From assembly GCA_025808375.1 (NCBI GenBank), contig CP061009.1:496001-560000 (forward strand): 64,000 nucleotides of DNA, written 5' to 3'. A model generated the notes under the pieces. It worked only from the letters and a program-made list of their open reading frames with translations, was not told where the DNA came from and did not search any database. Origin of the DNA: Duncaniella muricolitica. Lineage in GTDB: Bacteria; Bacteroidota; Bacteroidia; Bacteroidales; Muribaculaceae. Made by a program: the position numbers and the translations under genes. Positions 44,838 to 54,470 of the stretch are shown here, piece after piece; within the stretch, counting starts at the first letter, position 1, and every line of letters starts with the position of its first letter.

Positions 44838-45815
44838 ATGACCGACATCCATACCATACGCCGAGCACTTGCCCCCGACCTTGAGAGCATCAACTCTCTG
44901 ATAGCCGACAGGCTCAGTTCGACCAATCCCCTCATCAACGAGGTGATAGGCCGATACCTCAGTCATAAAGGCAAACAACTCCGCCCCATGATGGTAGTGC
45001 TCACGGCCCGTCTGCTCGGAGCCTCGGTGAGCGACCGAGTCATAGCCTCGGCAGCATCCATCGAGATGCTCCACAATGCCTCGCTCATACACGATGATGT
45101 CATCGACCAGTCGTCCACACGCCACAACGCGCCCACCATCAATGCCATGTGGGACAATCATATCGCTGTGCTCGTGGGTGACTATTTCGTATCGTCGGCC
45201 CTCCAGCTCGTGATTTCGACGGCCGACCTTCGCGCCATCGAGACCATCGCCTCGCTCGGACGTCTGCTCTCGACCGGCGAGATGGACCAGATACACAACG
45301 CCGCCAACAATTCCATCTCGGAAGAGTCATATTTCGAGATTATCACCCACAAGACAGCTTCGCTCTTCGTGGCATGCGTCGAGATGGGAGCCTATGCAGC
45401 CGATGCCGACAGCCGCAAGCTCGACATCATGAGGCGTTTCGCACTGCTTTTCGGCCAGTGTTTCCAGATTAAAGACGATATATTCGATTATTTCCACTCC
45501 GACTCGCTGGGCAAGCCAACAGGCAACGACCTGCGCGAAGGCAAGGTCACGCTGCCGCTCATACATGCCCTTGGCCGCACCGATTATCCGGGATGCCGGG
45601 ATGCCGCCTCACTGCTTGCACGCGGTTCGCTCAATGACGATGAGATAGCATCGCTCATACGCTATGCCATCGAGGCCGGAGGCATAGACTATGCCGAGTC
45701 AACACTACTGCGTCTGCGCGACAAGGCGGCCGAGACGCTTGCCGAACTCGGGCCTGACGCCGACACGACTCCGCTCCTCACCCTCCTCGACTATATCATA
45801 GCCCGTGACAAATAA
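44838..45815 (+). CDS. ispB: Polyprenyl diphosphate synthase (octaprenyl-type)
   Basis: The start at 44838 (MTDIHTIRRALAPDLESIN) is preferred to an in-frame codon at 44751 because a near-perfect promoter lies between them. The 325-residue product has both Asp-rich motifs, LIHDDVIDQSS and FQIKDDIFDYF, plus RYLSHKGKQLRPMMV. It builds the polyprenyl tail of menaquinone from farnesyl and isopentenyl diphosphates. The gene symbol is by family; the chain length is unknown. It is divergent from polA. Confidence 0.88.
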   Translation: MTDIHTIRRALAPDLESINSLIADRLSSTNPLINEVIGRYLSHKGKQLRPMMVVLTARLLGASVSDRVIASAASIEMLHNASLIHDDVIDQSSTRHNAPTINAMWDNHIAVLVGDYFVSSALQLVISTADLRAIETIASLGRLLSTGEMDQIHNAANNSISEESYFEIITHKTASLFVACVEMGAYAADADSRKLDIMRRFALLFGQCFQIKDDIFDYFHSDSLGKPTGNDLREGKVTLPLIHALGRTDYPGCRDAASLLARGSLNDDEIASLIRYAIEAGGIDYAESTLLRLRDKAAETLAELGPDADTTPLLTLLDYIIARDK

Positions 45816-46641
45816 CGTCTCACTCTGCACGCTCGATGTTGCCATCACGACACATACCCCCGAAGGCTTACAGCGTGTCGAGGCAATGAATCTGCCCAAA
45901 ATCAGCGGAGTCTCATATGTTATCTCGTGGCAAGACCATAGGAACGCGCCTATACCCGAATCACTCCTATGCCGTCATGATATCAACATTCACAGATTTG
46001 ATCAACAAGGATTGTCACGCAATCGCAACAATGCTTTCGACCACTGCAAGTCTGACATCATATTATGTTCCGACAATGATCTGACATATACTGACGAAGG
46101 ACTGACGGCTGTCATGAAGGCTTTTACCGATCATCCTGACGTAGACTTTGCCACATTCAGAAGCATACATGGCGGCAGTAGCGTCATTTATCCCTCCGAG
46201 AGTTGTCGGCTGTCACTTCCGCTCCCTAAAAACTATTATGCGACCAGTTTTGAGTTGGCTTTCCGCCGTCGTACAGCCGGCTGGCTGAGATGCCACCCTG
46301 CATTCGGGCTCGGAGCTAAGAGCATGCACTGCGGTGAGGACGAGCTACTTCTTCTCTGCGCCATACATCGCGGACTCAACTGTCGTTTCTTCCCTATAAC
46401 CATATGTTCCCATCCCCATCTCTCGACAGGTACCAAAGCACGCCTCTCAGGCAAGGACCTTCGGGCCATGGGCTGCATAATCGCACTGACTTATCCTATA
46501 TCGTTTATGCTCAGAATACCGCTCAAGGCCTATCGGGTGCACTCTTCGCGCCAATCATCTCTGGTCAAGGCCCTATGGTATCTGACCTCGGGAGCATTGC
46601 GCGCTCCGTGGCTTTTTCGCGACAGGAGATACCTGTGGTAA
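45805..46641 (+). CDS. Glycosyltransferase-like protein (GT2 fold)
   Basis: The GTG start at 45805 overlaps the end of the polyprenyl synthetase gene by 11 bases; no better start is near. The 278-residue product has a GT-A type core: VAITTHTPEGLQRVEAM, the segment GLSRNRNNAFDHCKSDIILCSDND with its acidic metal-binding cluster, and a C-terminal amphipathic region (ALTYPISFMLRIPL). It should transfer a sugar to an envelope acceptor; donor and acceptor are unknown. Confidence 0.7.
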   Translation: MTNNVSLCTLDVAITTHTPEGLQRVEAMNLPKISGVSYVISWQDHRNAPIPESLLCRHDINIHRFDQQGLSRNRNNAFDHCKSDIILCSDNDLTYTDEGLTAVMKAFTDHPDVDFATFRSIHGGSSVIYPSESCRLSLPLPKNYYATSFELAFRRRTAGWLRCHPAFGLGAKSMHCGEDELLLLCAIHRGLNCRFFPITICSHPHLSTGTKARLSGKDLRAMGCIIALTYPISFMLRIPLKAYRVHSSRQSSLVKALWYLTSGALRAPWLFRDRRYLW

Positions 46642-46726
46642 AGATTTACGGGCGTGGATGTGTTAATAAAGCGGTGATTTTGAGGATTTATTTTCAGTTT
46701 TTTACGGTCGTTTCGGGAAAAATCAT

Positions 46727-46734
46727 TACCTTTG
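46727..46734 (+). promoter_or_regulatory. Predicted -7 element of the glycogen genes
   Basis: TACCTTTG lies 30 bases before the glycogen synthase start; the T-rich stretch around 46700 may serve as a weak -33 element. Confidence 0.55.
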
Positions 46735-46763
46735 CAACCTAAAATCTATAATCTATAAGATAC

Positions 46764-48470
46764 ATGGACAAAAAACCTGCTACACAACGTCCCGAATTAC
46801 TGTTTGAGGTAAGCTGGGAGGTGTGTAACAAGATTGGTGGGATATATACGGTGCTTTCTACCAAAGCCAAGACACTTCAGAAAATAAGCAAAGACACCAC
46901 AATCTTTATCGGGCCTGACGTATGGTCAGAGGCCAATCCTTCACCCTGGTTTACAGAATGTAATATCGCCGGACTTTCCAAATGGGCCAAAAACGCCAAG
47001 CTCCCCGAGGGTGTAGGCGTCAGAGTGGGCCGCTGGGAAATCCCGGGACGTCCTATAGCCGTGCTCGTGAAATTTGACGGGATGTATGCCGTCAAGGACG
47101 AATTTTACGGCGAGATGTGGTCGCGTTTCGGCGTAGACTCGCTTCATGCCTATGGCGACTATGACGAGGGATGCGCTTTCGCACATGCGTCCGGCATAGT
47201 CATCGAGTCAATCATACTCTCGGGCTACGGTCAGGCCAATCCCAGGCCTGAAACCCCGCGCCGCGGCCGTCCCAAAAAGACTCCCTCCACCATCGTGGCC
47301 CACTTTGACGAATGGACCACCGGCATGGGTCTCCTTTATCTCAAATGGAAGATGCCCCGCGTGGCCACGGTGTTTACCACCCACGCCACAAGCATAGGCC
47401 GCAGCATATGCGGCAACAACAAGCCTCTCTATGACTATATGTCGGGCTATAACGGCGACCAGATGGCACGTGAGCTCAACATGGAGGCCAAGCATTCGCT
47501 CGAGAAGGCGGCCGCCCATCAGGCCGACGCTTTCACGACAGTGAGCGAAATCACCGCCAGGGAGTGTGAGCAGTTGCTCGAGCGTCGTCCCGACGTGGTG
47601 ACCCCCAACGGATTTGAAAAGAATTTCGTGCCCGCTCCGGCCAAGTTTGACGCCGTAAGGGCCGAGGCCCGCGCGTCGCTCATCGGAGTGGCCAATGCCC
47701 TCACCGGAGCCGAGTATGACGACAATGCCTTTGTGGTCATCACAAGCGGCCGCTGCGAATATCGCAACAAAGGCATAGACATATATCTCGACATGGCCGA
47801 CACCCTGCGTCACCTCGAGGCCTGCCGCAAGGTGATAGCCTATGTGATGGTGCCTGCATGGCCCAAAGAGGCCCGTGCCGACCTTCGCGTCCGTCTCGAC
47901 AGCCAATCCATGGCCGAAGACGCACTCGACGAGCCTGTACTTACACATTGGCTCAACAATCCCGACAGCGACATGGTGGCCGGCCGCATACGTTCGCTCG
48001 GTTTCTGCAACATTGACTCCCGGGTGACTGTTATATATGTACCCTGCTATCTCAACGGCAACGACGGCATCTTTGGCCGCGACTACTACGACCTGCTCAT
48101 AGGAGCCGACGCCACGGTGTTTCCCTCGTATTACGAGCCGTGGGGCTATACCCCGCTCGAGAGTGTGGCGTTTGGCGTCCCGACAGTCACGACGTCGCTC
48201 TCAGGTTTCGGACAGTGGGTGCTTGAATCGTTTGAAAACTACTTTGAAGAGTGCGGAGTCAATGTCATCGGACGCGGTGACTCCAACTATCATGACGTGG
48301 TCAACAACATAGCCAATTCCATACGCTATCTTACATGTGCGGATCCGCGCACGATGTCGCGTATACGCCGAGCTGCCATGCGCACCGCGGCGGCAGCCTC
48401 GTGGGCCAACTTCATAGCCTACTATGACCGCGCCTATGAGCTGGCACTCTCCAAGGCTTCATCCAGATAA
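46764..48470 (+). CDS. Glycogen synthase, GT3 (animal/fungal-like) family
   Basis: The 568-residue product has LLFEVSWEVCNKIGGIYTVL at the N-terminus, the GT3 nucleotide-sugar site, and the E-x7-E motif EPWGYTPLE near residue 456. GT3 enzymes extend alpha-1,4-glucan from UDP-glucose, unlike bacterial GT5 enzymes, which use ADP-glucose. The Bacteroidetes use GT3 widely. It is followed 73 bases later by a glucan phosphorylase, so synthesis and breakdown of storage glycogen are encoded side by side. Confidence 0.93.
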   Translation: MDKKPATQRPELLFEVSWEVCNKIGGIYTVLSTKAKTLQKISKDTTIFIGPDVWSEANPSPWFTECNIAGLSKWAKNAKLPEGVGVRVGRWEIPGRPIAVLVKFDGMYAVKDEFYGEMWSRFGVDSLHAYGDYDEGCAFAHASGIVIESIILSGYGQANPRPETPRRGRPKKTPSTIVAHFDEWTTGMGLLYLKWKMPRVATVFTTHATSIGRSICGNNKPLYDYMSGYNGDQMARELNMEAKHSLEKAAAHQADAFTTVSEITARECEQLLERRPDVVTPNGFEKNFVPAPAKFDAVRAEARASLIGVANALTGAEYDDNAFVVITSGRCEYRNKGIDIYLDMADTLRHLEACRKVIAYVMVPAWPKEARADLRVRLDSQSMAEDALDEPVLTHWLNNPDSDMVAGRIRSLGFCNIDSRVTVIYVPCYLNGNDGIFGRDYYDLLIGADATVFPSYYEPWGYTPLESVAFGVPTVTTSLSGFGQWVLESFENYFEECGVNVIGRGDSNYHDVVNNIANSIRYLTCADPRTMSRIRRAAMRTAAAASWANFIAYYDRAYELALSKASSR

Positions 48471-48543
48471 GTACAGAGATTATATCAATATATACCTAAA
48501 CCGAATTTTACCAACCTATTGACAATTACTTAATCAGTTCAAT

Positions 48544-51105
48544 ATGAAACTACCCGTAAGCAACGCCAATGCTCCCGTATGGCGCGACATCACAGTGAAG
48601 TCGCAGCTTCCCGAAGCATTGAAATCACTTGAAAAATTGTCACGCAACCTCTGGTGGGTGTGGAACAGCGAGGCCAAAAACCTCTTCCGCGACCTTGACC
48701 ATGACCTCTGGCGTGCCACCGGCGAGAACCCCGTAATGCTCCTCCAGCAGCTCCCTTCCGAGCGTCTTGACGAAATCATCGCCGACAAGGATATGATGGC
48801 CCGCATCGACCATGTGTGGAAAATGTTCCAGGACTACATGGCCCAGCCCATGCGCAGCGATATCCCCTCCGTGTCATATTTCTCCATGGAGTATGGTCTC
48901 TGCAACTGTCTCAAAATCTACTCCGGCGGCCTCGGTGTGCTCGCCGGCGACTATATCAAGGAAGCATCCGACTCGCGCGTCGACATGACCGCCATCGGCT
49001 TTCTCTACCGTTACGGCTATTTCACCCAGACTCTCAGCGTCGATGGCCAGCAGATAGCCAACTACGAGCCCCAGAACTTCAATCAGCTCCCCATCGAGCA
49101 GGTGCTTGAGGAGAACGGCCACCCCATGATACTTGAGGTGCCTTATCACGACCGCATCATCTACAGCCACATCTGGCGTGTGAACGTGGGCCGCATGAAG
49201 CTCTATCTGCTCGACACAGACTTTGACATGAACAGCGAGTTTGACCGTCCCATCACCCACAAGCTCTATGGCGGTGACTGGGAAAACCGTATCAAGCAGG
49301 AGTATCTGCTCGGTATCGGCGGTGTGCTCGCACTCAAGAAACTCGGCATCAAGTCGGAGATATATCACGCTAACGAAGGCCACGCCGCTCTTCTCAACCT
49401 CCAGCGTCTTGCCGACTATGTGCAGGAGCAGGGTCTCGACTTCAACACCGCTCTCGAGCTGGTGCGCGCTTCGGCTCTCTACACCGTGCACACTCCCGTG
49501 CCCGCCGGTCACGACTATTTCGACGAAGGTCTCGCCCACAAATATCTCTCGCACTATCCCGCGCTTCTGGGCATCTCATGGCAGGAGCTCATGAACATGG
49601 GCCGCGAGAATCCCGACAGCAACGACCGTTTCTCGATGAGCGTATTCGCTCTCAACACCTGCCAGGAGGCCAACGGCGTAAGCTGGCTCCACGGTGAGGT
49701 GTCAAAGAAGATGTTTGCCGGTCTGTGGAAGGGCTATTCTTGGGAGGAAAGCCACGTAGGTTATGTGACCAACGGTGTGCACATGCCCACCTGGGCCGCC
49801 AGCGAATGGAAGGCTTTCTATGCCGATAAGCTCGGCGAACAGGTGTTTGCCCACCAGAGTGACCCCAAGGCCTGGGATGGTATCTTCAAGGTTAAGGATG
49901 ACGAAATCTGGGCTATGCGCACACAGCTCAAGAACAAGTTTATCAACTTTGTGCGCCGCGACTTCAAGGAGAAGTGGCTTGCCAACCAGGGTGATCCCTC
50001 GGCTGTGATGAAGATTCTTGACCGCATCAACCCCAATGCCCTCATCATCGGTTTTGCCCGCCGCTTCGCCACTTACAAGCGTGCCCACCTGCTCTTCACC
50101 GACCTCGAGCGTCTCGCCCGCATCGTGAATAACGAGCAGTTCCCCGTGCAGTTTGTATTCTCAGGCAAGGCTCACCCCGCCGACGGAGCCGGCCAGGGTC
50201 TCATCAAGCGCATCATGGAGATTTCGCGCATGCCGCAGTTCCAGGGCAAGATTATCTTCCTCGAGGACTACAACATGATCGTAGCCAAGCGTCTTGTGAC
50301 CGGTGTCGACATCTGGCTCAACACTCCGACCCGTCCTCTCGAGGCATCGGGTACATCGGGCGAGAAGGCCGAGATGAACGGTGTGCTCAACTTCTCGGTG
50401 CTCGACGGATGGTGGTATGAAGGCTATCGTCTTGACGAGAAGGCCGGATGGGCTCTTACCGACAAGCGTACATTCACCGACCAGGCCCAGCAGGACAAGC
50501 TCGATGCCGCGACTATCTATTCGATGCTCGAGAACGAGATTATCCCTCTCTACTTTGCCAAAAATTCCAAGGGTTACTCGCCCGAGTGGATCCAGTATAT
50601 CAAGCGTTCGATCGGTCACATCGCTCCCCAGTATACCATGCAGCGCATGATCGAGGATTACATCGAACGTTTCTATGCTCCCGAGGCCAAGCGTTTCGCC
50701 GCCCTTTCGGCCGACAACGACAAGCTCGCCAAGGAGATTGCCGCCTGGAAGCAGAAGGTGGCCGCCGCATGGGACGGTATCAAGGTGCTCGATGTCCATG
50801 TCAAGGAGGATATCCACCAGCACAATATCACCGGCCAGCCGTTCACCACTACAATCAAAATCGACACCAACGGTCTTGCCGATGACCTCGGCCTTGAGCT
50901 CGTTGTCGACAAGATTGAGGACAACTCGGAGAAGCGTTGGGCCAAGATTCCTTTCAAGGCAGTCGCCAAGGAAGGCAGCATCGTCACCTTCGAGGTGGTC
51001 GACAAGCTGCGCGACCCGGGTGTGTTCCGCTTCGGCTATCGTCTCTATCCGGTAAATCCCAACCTGCCCCACCGTCAGGACTTCGCATACGTGCGCTGGA
51101 TCTAA
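48544..51105 (+). CDS. glgP: Alpha-glucan phosphorylase (GT35, DUF3417-containing)
   Basis: The 853-residue product begins with a DUF3417-like region (SLEKLSRNLWWVWNSEAKNL) followed by the GT35 catalytic domain with FSMEYGLCNCLKIYSGGLG, YHANEGHAALL, VTNGVHMPTWA, and the PLP region EASGTSGEKAEMNG. Family members usually read GTSGMKAxMNG, so the Met-to-Glu change is a small oddity. It releases glucose-1-phosphate from glycogen. A C-terminal extension after residue 760 is typical of the group. Confidence 0.93.
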   Translation: MKLPVSNANAPVWRDITVKSQLPEALKSLEKLSRNLWWVWNSEAKNLFRDLDHDLWRATGENPVMLLQQLPSERLDEIIADKDMMARIDHVWKMFQDYMAQPMRSDIPSVSYFSMEYGLCNCLKIYSGGLGVLAGDYIKEASDSRVDMTAIGFLYRYGYFTQTLSVDGQQIANYEPQNFNQLPIEQVLEENGHPMILEVPYHDRIIYSHIWRVNVGRMKLYLLDTDFDMNSEFDRPITHKLYGGDWENRIKQEYLLGIGGVLALKKLGIKSEIYHANEGHAALLNLQRLADYVQEQGLDFNTALELVRASALYTVHTPVPAGHDYFDEGLAHKYLSHYPALLGISWQELMNMGRENPDSNDRFSMSVFALNTCQEANGVSWLHGEVSKKMFAGLWKGYSWEESHVGYVTNGVHMPTWAASEWKAFYADKLGEQVFAHQSDPKAWDGIFKVKDDEIWAMRTQLKNKFINFVRRDFKEKWLANQGDPSAVMKILDRINPNALIIGFARRFATYKRAHLLFTDLERLARIVNNEQFPVQFVFSGKAHPADGAGQGLIKRIMEISRMPQFQGKIIFLEDYNMIVAKRLVTGVDIWLNTPTRPLEASGTSGEKAEMNGVLNFSVLDGWWYEGYRLDEKAGWALTDKRTFTDQAQQDKLDAATIYSMLENEIIPLYFAKNSKGYSPEWIQYIKRSIGHIAPQYTMQRMIEDYIERFYAPEAKRFAALSADNDKLAKEIAAWKQKVAAAWDGIKVLDVHVKEDIHQHNITGQPFTTTIKIDTNGLADDLGLELVVDKIEDNSEKRWAKIPFKAVAKEGSIVTFEVVDKLRDPGVFRFGYRLYPVNPNLPHRQDFAYVRWI

Positions 51106-51137
51106 TGTCCGCCTGACAATATTTCTTTAACAATACG

Positions 51138-51180
51138 CTTCCCGGTGTGACGAACCCTATCGTCTGCCGGGAAGTCTTTA
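51138..51180 (+). terminator. Terminator after glgP
   Basis: CTTCCCGG (51138-51145) pairs with CCGGGAAG (51167-51174) and is followed by TCTTTAAATT. Confidence 0.65.
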
Positions 51181-51191
51181 AATTATACCAT

Positions 51192-51818
51192 ATGAAAACA
51201 TCGGCTATCATCACTTCTCTAATCGCATCGGTCATGACTCTTTATTCATGCACTCAGCCTTCGTCGGACAATGTCGCTTCGAAGGCTTTCAATCCGGTTA
51301 TCGAAAATATACTTACGCGTACGAGCGTGCGCCAGTATGAGGCCGGCCGCACTATTGCCCGCGATACTGTCGAGACTCTCCTGCGGGTGGCTATGGCTGC
51401 CCCGACTGCTGTCAACAAGCAGCCGTGGGCTTTTGTGGCTATCGACAACCGCGAGGATCTGGACTCGCTTGCGGCTGTGCTTCCCTATGCCCGCATGCTT
51501 TCCTCGGCTTCGCTGGCTATCGTGACATGCGCTGATCTATCGAAGGCTATCGAGAGCGAGACGGCTGAACGCGGATTCTGGATTCAGGATGTCTCGGCTG
51601 CTACGGAGAATCTTCTGCTTGCGGCTCATGCTCTGGGACTCGGGGCTGTGTGGACGGGTGTGTATCCCGACGCTGACCGTGTCAAGGCTGTGCAGCAACG
51701 CCTCGGTATGCCTGACTCTATAATTCCGCTTGCGGTTGTGCCTGTGGGTTATCCTGCTGGTGAGCAGACTCACAAGGAGAAGTGGAATCCGGAGAATGTA
51801 CACTTCAACCGCTGGTAG
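51192..51818 (+). CDS. Exported nitroreductase-family lipoprotein
   Basis: The start at 51192 (MKTSAIITSLIASVMTLYSC) is chosen over an earlier codon at 51147, which lies in the terminator of the previous gene. The 208-residue product thus begins with a lipoprotein signal (Cys20) followed by a full nitroreductase domain: TRTSVRQYEAG, APTAVNKQPWAFVAI (FMN contacts), AATENLLLAAHALGLGAVW and VPVGYPAGE. Nitroreductases use FMN and NAD(P)H and are mostly cytosolic, so an exported lipid-anchored form needs another electron source in the periplasm. Confidence 0.85.
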   Translation: MKTSAIITSLIASVMTLYSCTQPSSDNVASKAFNPVIENILTRTSVRQYEAGRTIARDTVETLLRVAMAAPTAVNKQPWAFVAIDNREDLDSLAAVLPYARMLSSASLAIVTCADLSKAIESETAERGFWIQDVSAATENLLLAAHALGLGAVWTGVYPDADRVKAVQQRLGMPDSIIPLAVVPVGYPAGEQTHKEKWNPENVHFNRW

Positions 51819-51898
51819 GCTGCGGCTTTTTGTGAATCAATACGTCAATGGTCACTTGCCGTGCGGTTTAGCTTTGGGCTGCGGAGCACGGCGTACCG

Positions 51899-52576
51899 CT
51901 AAAGAGAGGGAGGATGCGCTCCTTCTCTTTTTTTGTCGTCAATGAGTGTGTGCAGGAGGGGGACGATGCGGTCAATGACGGGGATGGTGATGACTGTGAC
52001 GGGTGGCGGTGGTTCGGGCGGGGGAGTCTTTGTGACTGTGAGGCGGGTGATGTGGCCTGTGTCGCAGCCGTAGGGTGACCAGGGGTCGAGCCGTAGGTGG
52101 ATGACGAGGAATCCGGAGGGGTCGAGGATGGGGTAGAGTGTGGAGCATACGCGGCGGAAGTTGCGGGTGTCGCGTATGAGGGGTGAGTAGGTGCGGGCGA
52201 GGTGGGCGTCGAGCAGGAGCATGAATGAGGGGGTGGAGCCTCGGACGGTTTCGATGCGCCGGTAGGTGATGTGGCGCAGACGTGGGATGCGCCGGGTCTT
52301 TTTGGGGTTGTCGGGGGTGCACAGGAGGGCTGTCGCGCCCTGTGGTGAGGTGGCGAGACGGTAGCTGAGGTAGGCGCGGAGGATGGGGCGTGAGTCGTGA
52401 TGTCCGCTGTCGATGATGAGGAGGGGTGTGGGACGGGCGGTGCGGCTTTTTTCGAGGGCGGATATGACGATTTTCTCGGCGGGGGTGAGTTGCCTGCCGA
52501 GATAGCGCGAGAATCCGTGACACCAGATGTCGGGGATGCGTCGCGGTCGTGGGTGGTTGGTGGTGATGAGCCGCAT
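51899..52576 (-). CDS. Unrecognised protein beside the IS element
   Basis: The start at 52576 (MRLITTNHPRPRRIPDIW) is preferred because a promoter-like TACCTTTG lies just upstream. The 225-residue product is strongly basic at the N-terminus, and the segment PPPEPPPPVTV near residue 190 is proline-rich. Segments such as PTPLLIIDSGHHDSRPILRA, GATALLCTPDNPKKTRR and SFMLLLDAHLARTYSPLI loosely recall the strands of a P-loop or terminase-like ATPase. No Walker A motif is present. I cannot assign a function. Codon-third-position GC in this frame supports coding over the overlapping frames. Confidence 0.6.
   Translation of the reverse strand: MRLITTNHPRPRRIPDIWCHGFSRYLGRQLTPAEKIVISALEKSRTARPTPLLIIDSGHHDSRPILRAYLSYRLATSPQGATALLCTPDNPKKTRRIPRLRHITYRRIETVRGSTPSFMLLLDAHLARTYSPLIRDTRNFRRVCSTLYPILDPSGFLVIHLRLDPWSPYGCDTGHITRLTVTKTPPPEPPPPVTVITIPVIDRIVPLLHTLIDDKKREGAHPPSL
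51904..51935 (+). terminator. Terminator after the nitroreductase gene
   Basis: An imperfect stem (AGAGAGGGAG with CTCCTTCTCT) followed by TTTTTTT on the plus strand. It overlaps the last codons of the opposite-strand gene at 51899-52576. Confidence 0.6.
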
Positions 52577-52596
52577 TTTCGCCTTTTTTTCGATGG

Positions 52597-52604
52597 CAAA
52601 GGTA
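52597..52604 (-). promoter_or_regulatory. Possible -7 element of the unrecognised gene
   Basis: The minus strand carries TACCTTTG about 20 bases before the start. The matching -33 position falls inside the IS end and has no good match, so the insertion may have removed it. Confidence 0.45.
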
Positions 52605-52611
52605 GCGAGGA

Positions 52612-52638
52612 TGTAAAATTTAATCGAGAAGTGCGCCA
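52612..52638 (+). repeat. IS21 left terminal inverted repeat
   Basis: The first 27 bases, starting TGTAAAATTT and ending GTGCGCCA, are repeated in inverted orientation at 55236-55262. Confidence 0.88.
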
Positions 52639-52730
52639 TGAAATCTAACCGAGAAGTGCGCCGGTTCAAAGGAGAATTTTAACCGGGGATTTTGAGTTAT
52701 ATTATAGTAATATCAACTCGGTCCCACAAA

Positions 52731-54241
52731 ATGAAAACTATGGTAGAAAGAAACGAGGTCCTGACACGTTATCATGTCAAGGGTCAGTCGAAGCGCCAGA
52801 TTGCGGGAGAGATGCACATCAGCCGCCACACGGTAGACAGGATCGTGTGGGAGTATGAGCGTGTGTGTCTGGACGCCGACGGTGTCTGCGACATGAAGGC
52901 GTTCGCAACACTTTTAGGTTCGGAGCCTAAGTTCAACACACCGGCGCGGACATGTCCGGTGGTGACGGATGAAATCAAGGGGATTATCCGCAAGTGTCTT
53001 GAAGACAATCGTGTGCGTCGGGTCACAGGCATGCGCAAGCTTCCAGTGGACGTGTCGCAGCATCCACACGATGCTTCTGGAGCGGGGCTTTACGCTCAGT
53101 TATCCGAGTGTGTGCAATCATGTCAGACGCATCAGTGCGACCATGGGCACCAGGCCGCAGAAGGAGGTCTATGTCAGGCGCGAGCATGATCCCGGGCAGG
53201 AGTGCGAGTTCGACTGGGGAGAGATCCCTCTTGTCATAGGCGGCCGCCGTCAGATGGTGCAGATGGCCGTGTTCACTCTGCTGCATTCCAACCGGCGCAG
53301 CGCATGGCTGTTCCGTCGTCAGGACACGCTGTCGCTGATGGAGGCCCACCGTAATTTCTTTGATGAGATACAGGGTGTTCCTCAGACCATGGTGTACGAC
53401 AACATGAAGGTTGCCGTCACTATCCGCACCGGTCGTCAGGGACGTCCGGCTGTCAAAGTACCCCACAAAGGCCATGCAGCGTCTTTCTCTGTATTATAAA
53501 TTCGAGGAGCGGTTCTGCAATGCGCGCTCGGGTTGGGAGAAGGGCTCGGTGGAGCGCTCGGTGGAAATCGTGCGCCATGCGGCGTTCGTGTCCCGCCAGT
53601 CGTTCGAGACTCTTGATGCGGCTCAGAACTGGCTTGACCGTATTCTACATAAAAATCAACTCCACTTCGGGTATCACCGGCATCAGCGACAGTCAGAAGC
53701 AGGAGCGTATCCGCGCCGATTTGTACTGCCTACAGCCGGCTCCGCAGCCGATGGGCTGCTTTGAGGCCGAGGAGCATACCCCTGACAGCTACGGCACGAT
53801 AAACGTTGACTACAACAATTATTCCGTGCCCGAAGGACTCGTTGGAAGCAGTGTGCTGGCCCGTGTATACTCCGGTCATATAGCCATATATCATCAAGGA
53901 CGCAGGGTTGCAGACCATGTAAGACTGGAGGGCAAGGGCGGCTGGAGCATGCAACTGGAGCACTACCTCGGCACTTTTTCTTCGCAAGCCGGGCGCTCTG
54001 GACAACTCTACGGCCATGCGTCAGGTTCCGGCGGAACTTGCCGAGGCTCTACCGGATCCACTTCTGTCCCGGTCGGCAGAGGGAGTTTATCCGGTTCATG
54101 ATGTATGCGCGCGACCACGGCATCATGCAGTCCCGGATTACAGCCGCTGCACGCAGCCTGCGCCTCAAAGGTGTCAGACACATGACCGCAGACCATCTCA
54201 AAGTGGAACTTGACTCCATGCTGAAAAACAGATGTGTCTGA
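52731..54241 (+). pseudogene. istA: istA transposase, broken by five frameshifts
   Basis: Homology runs through all three frames: the N-terminal HTH (NEVLTRYHVKGQSKRQIAGE, HISRHTVDRIV), the catalytic core (CEFDWGEIPLVIGGRRQMVQ, HRNFFDEIQGVPQTMVYDN, GWEKGSVERSVEIVRHAAF), and the C-terminal IstA domain (TPDSYGTINVDYNNYSVPEG, MYARDHGIMQSRI). Breaks occur near 53040, 53457, 53650, 53979 and 54037. Each is explained by one extra base, mostly in short A or T runs. The protein cannot be made as read, so the element is probably immobile unless these are assembly errors. Confidence 0.85.
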
Positions 54242-54470
54242 AAAATGACGCGGATGCCATCGCTTCCGTATCCTCTCTTGACATCCATCCCCGCCAACAG
54301 AAAAACCTCAATCGAAGAGCACGCGGTGACTACACTCGACTCGCTTACCGCTGTCCTGTGCAGCCATCCAAAGTCACACGCAGGCAACATCAACAACTGA
54401 TTGGAAAAATGGAAGAAAAACAAAGACATTAAAAATAATACGTAAAGCGGCCACAGAGCTTAAACTCCCA

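Noticed and set aside
51868..52599. 243- and 183-codon minus-strand frames overlapping the unrecognised gene
   Set aside because: Their translations are Pro/Ser/Arg/His-rich low-complexity shadows of the 51899-52576 gene.
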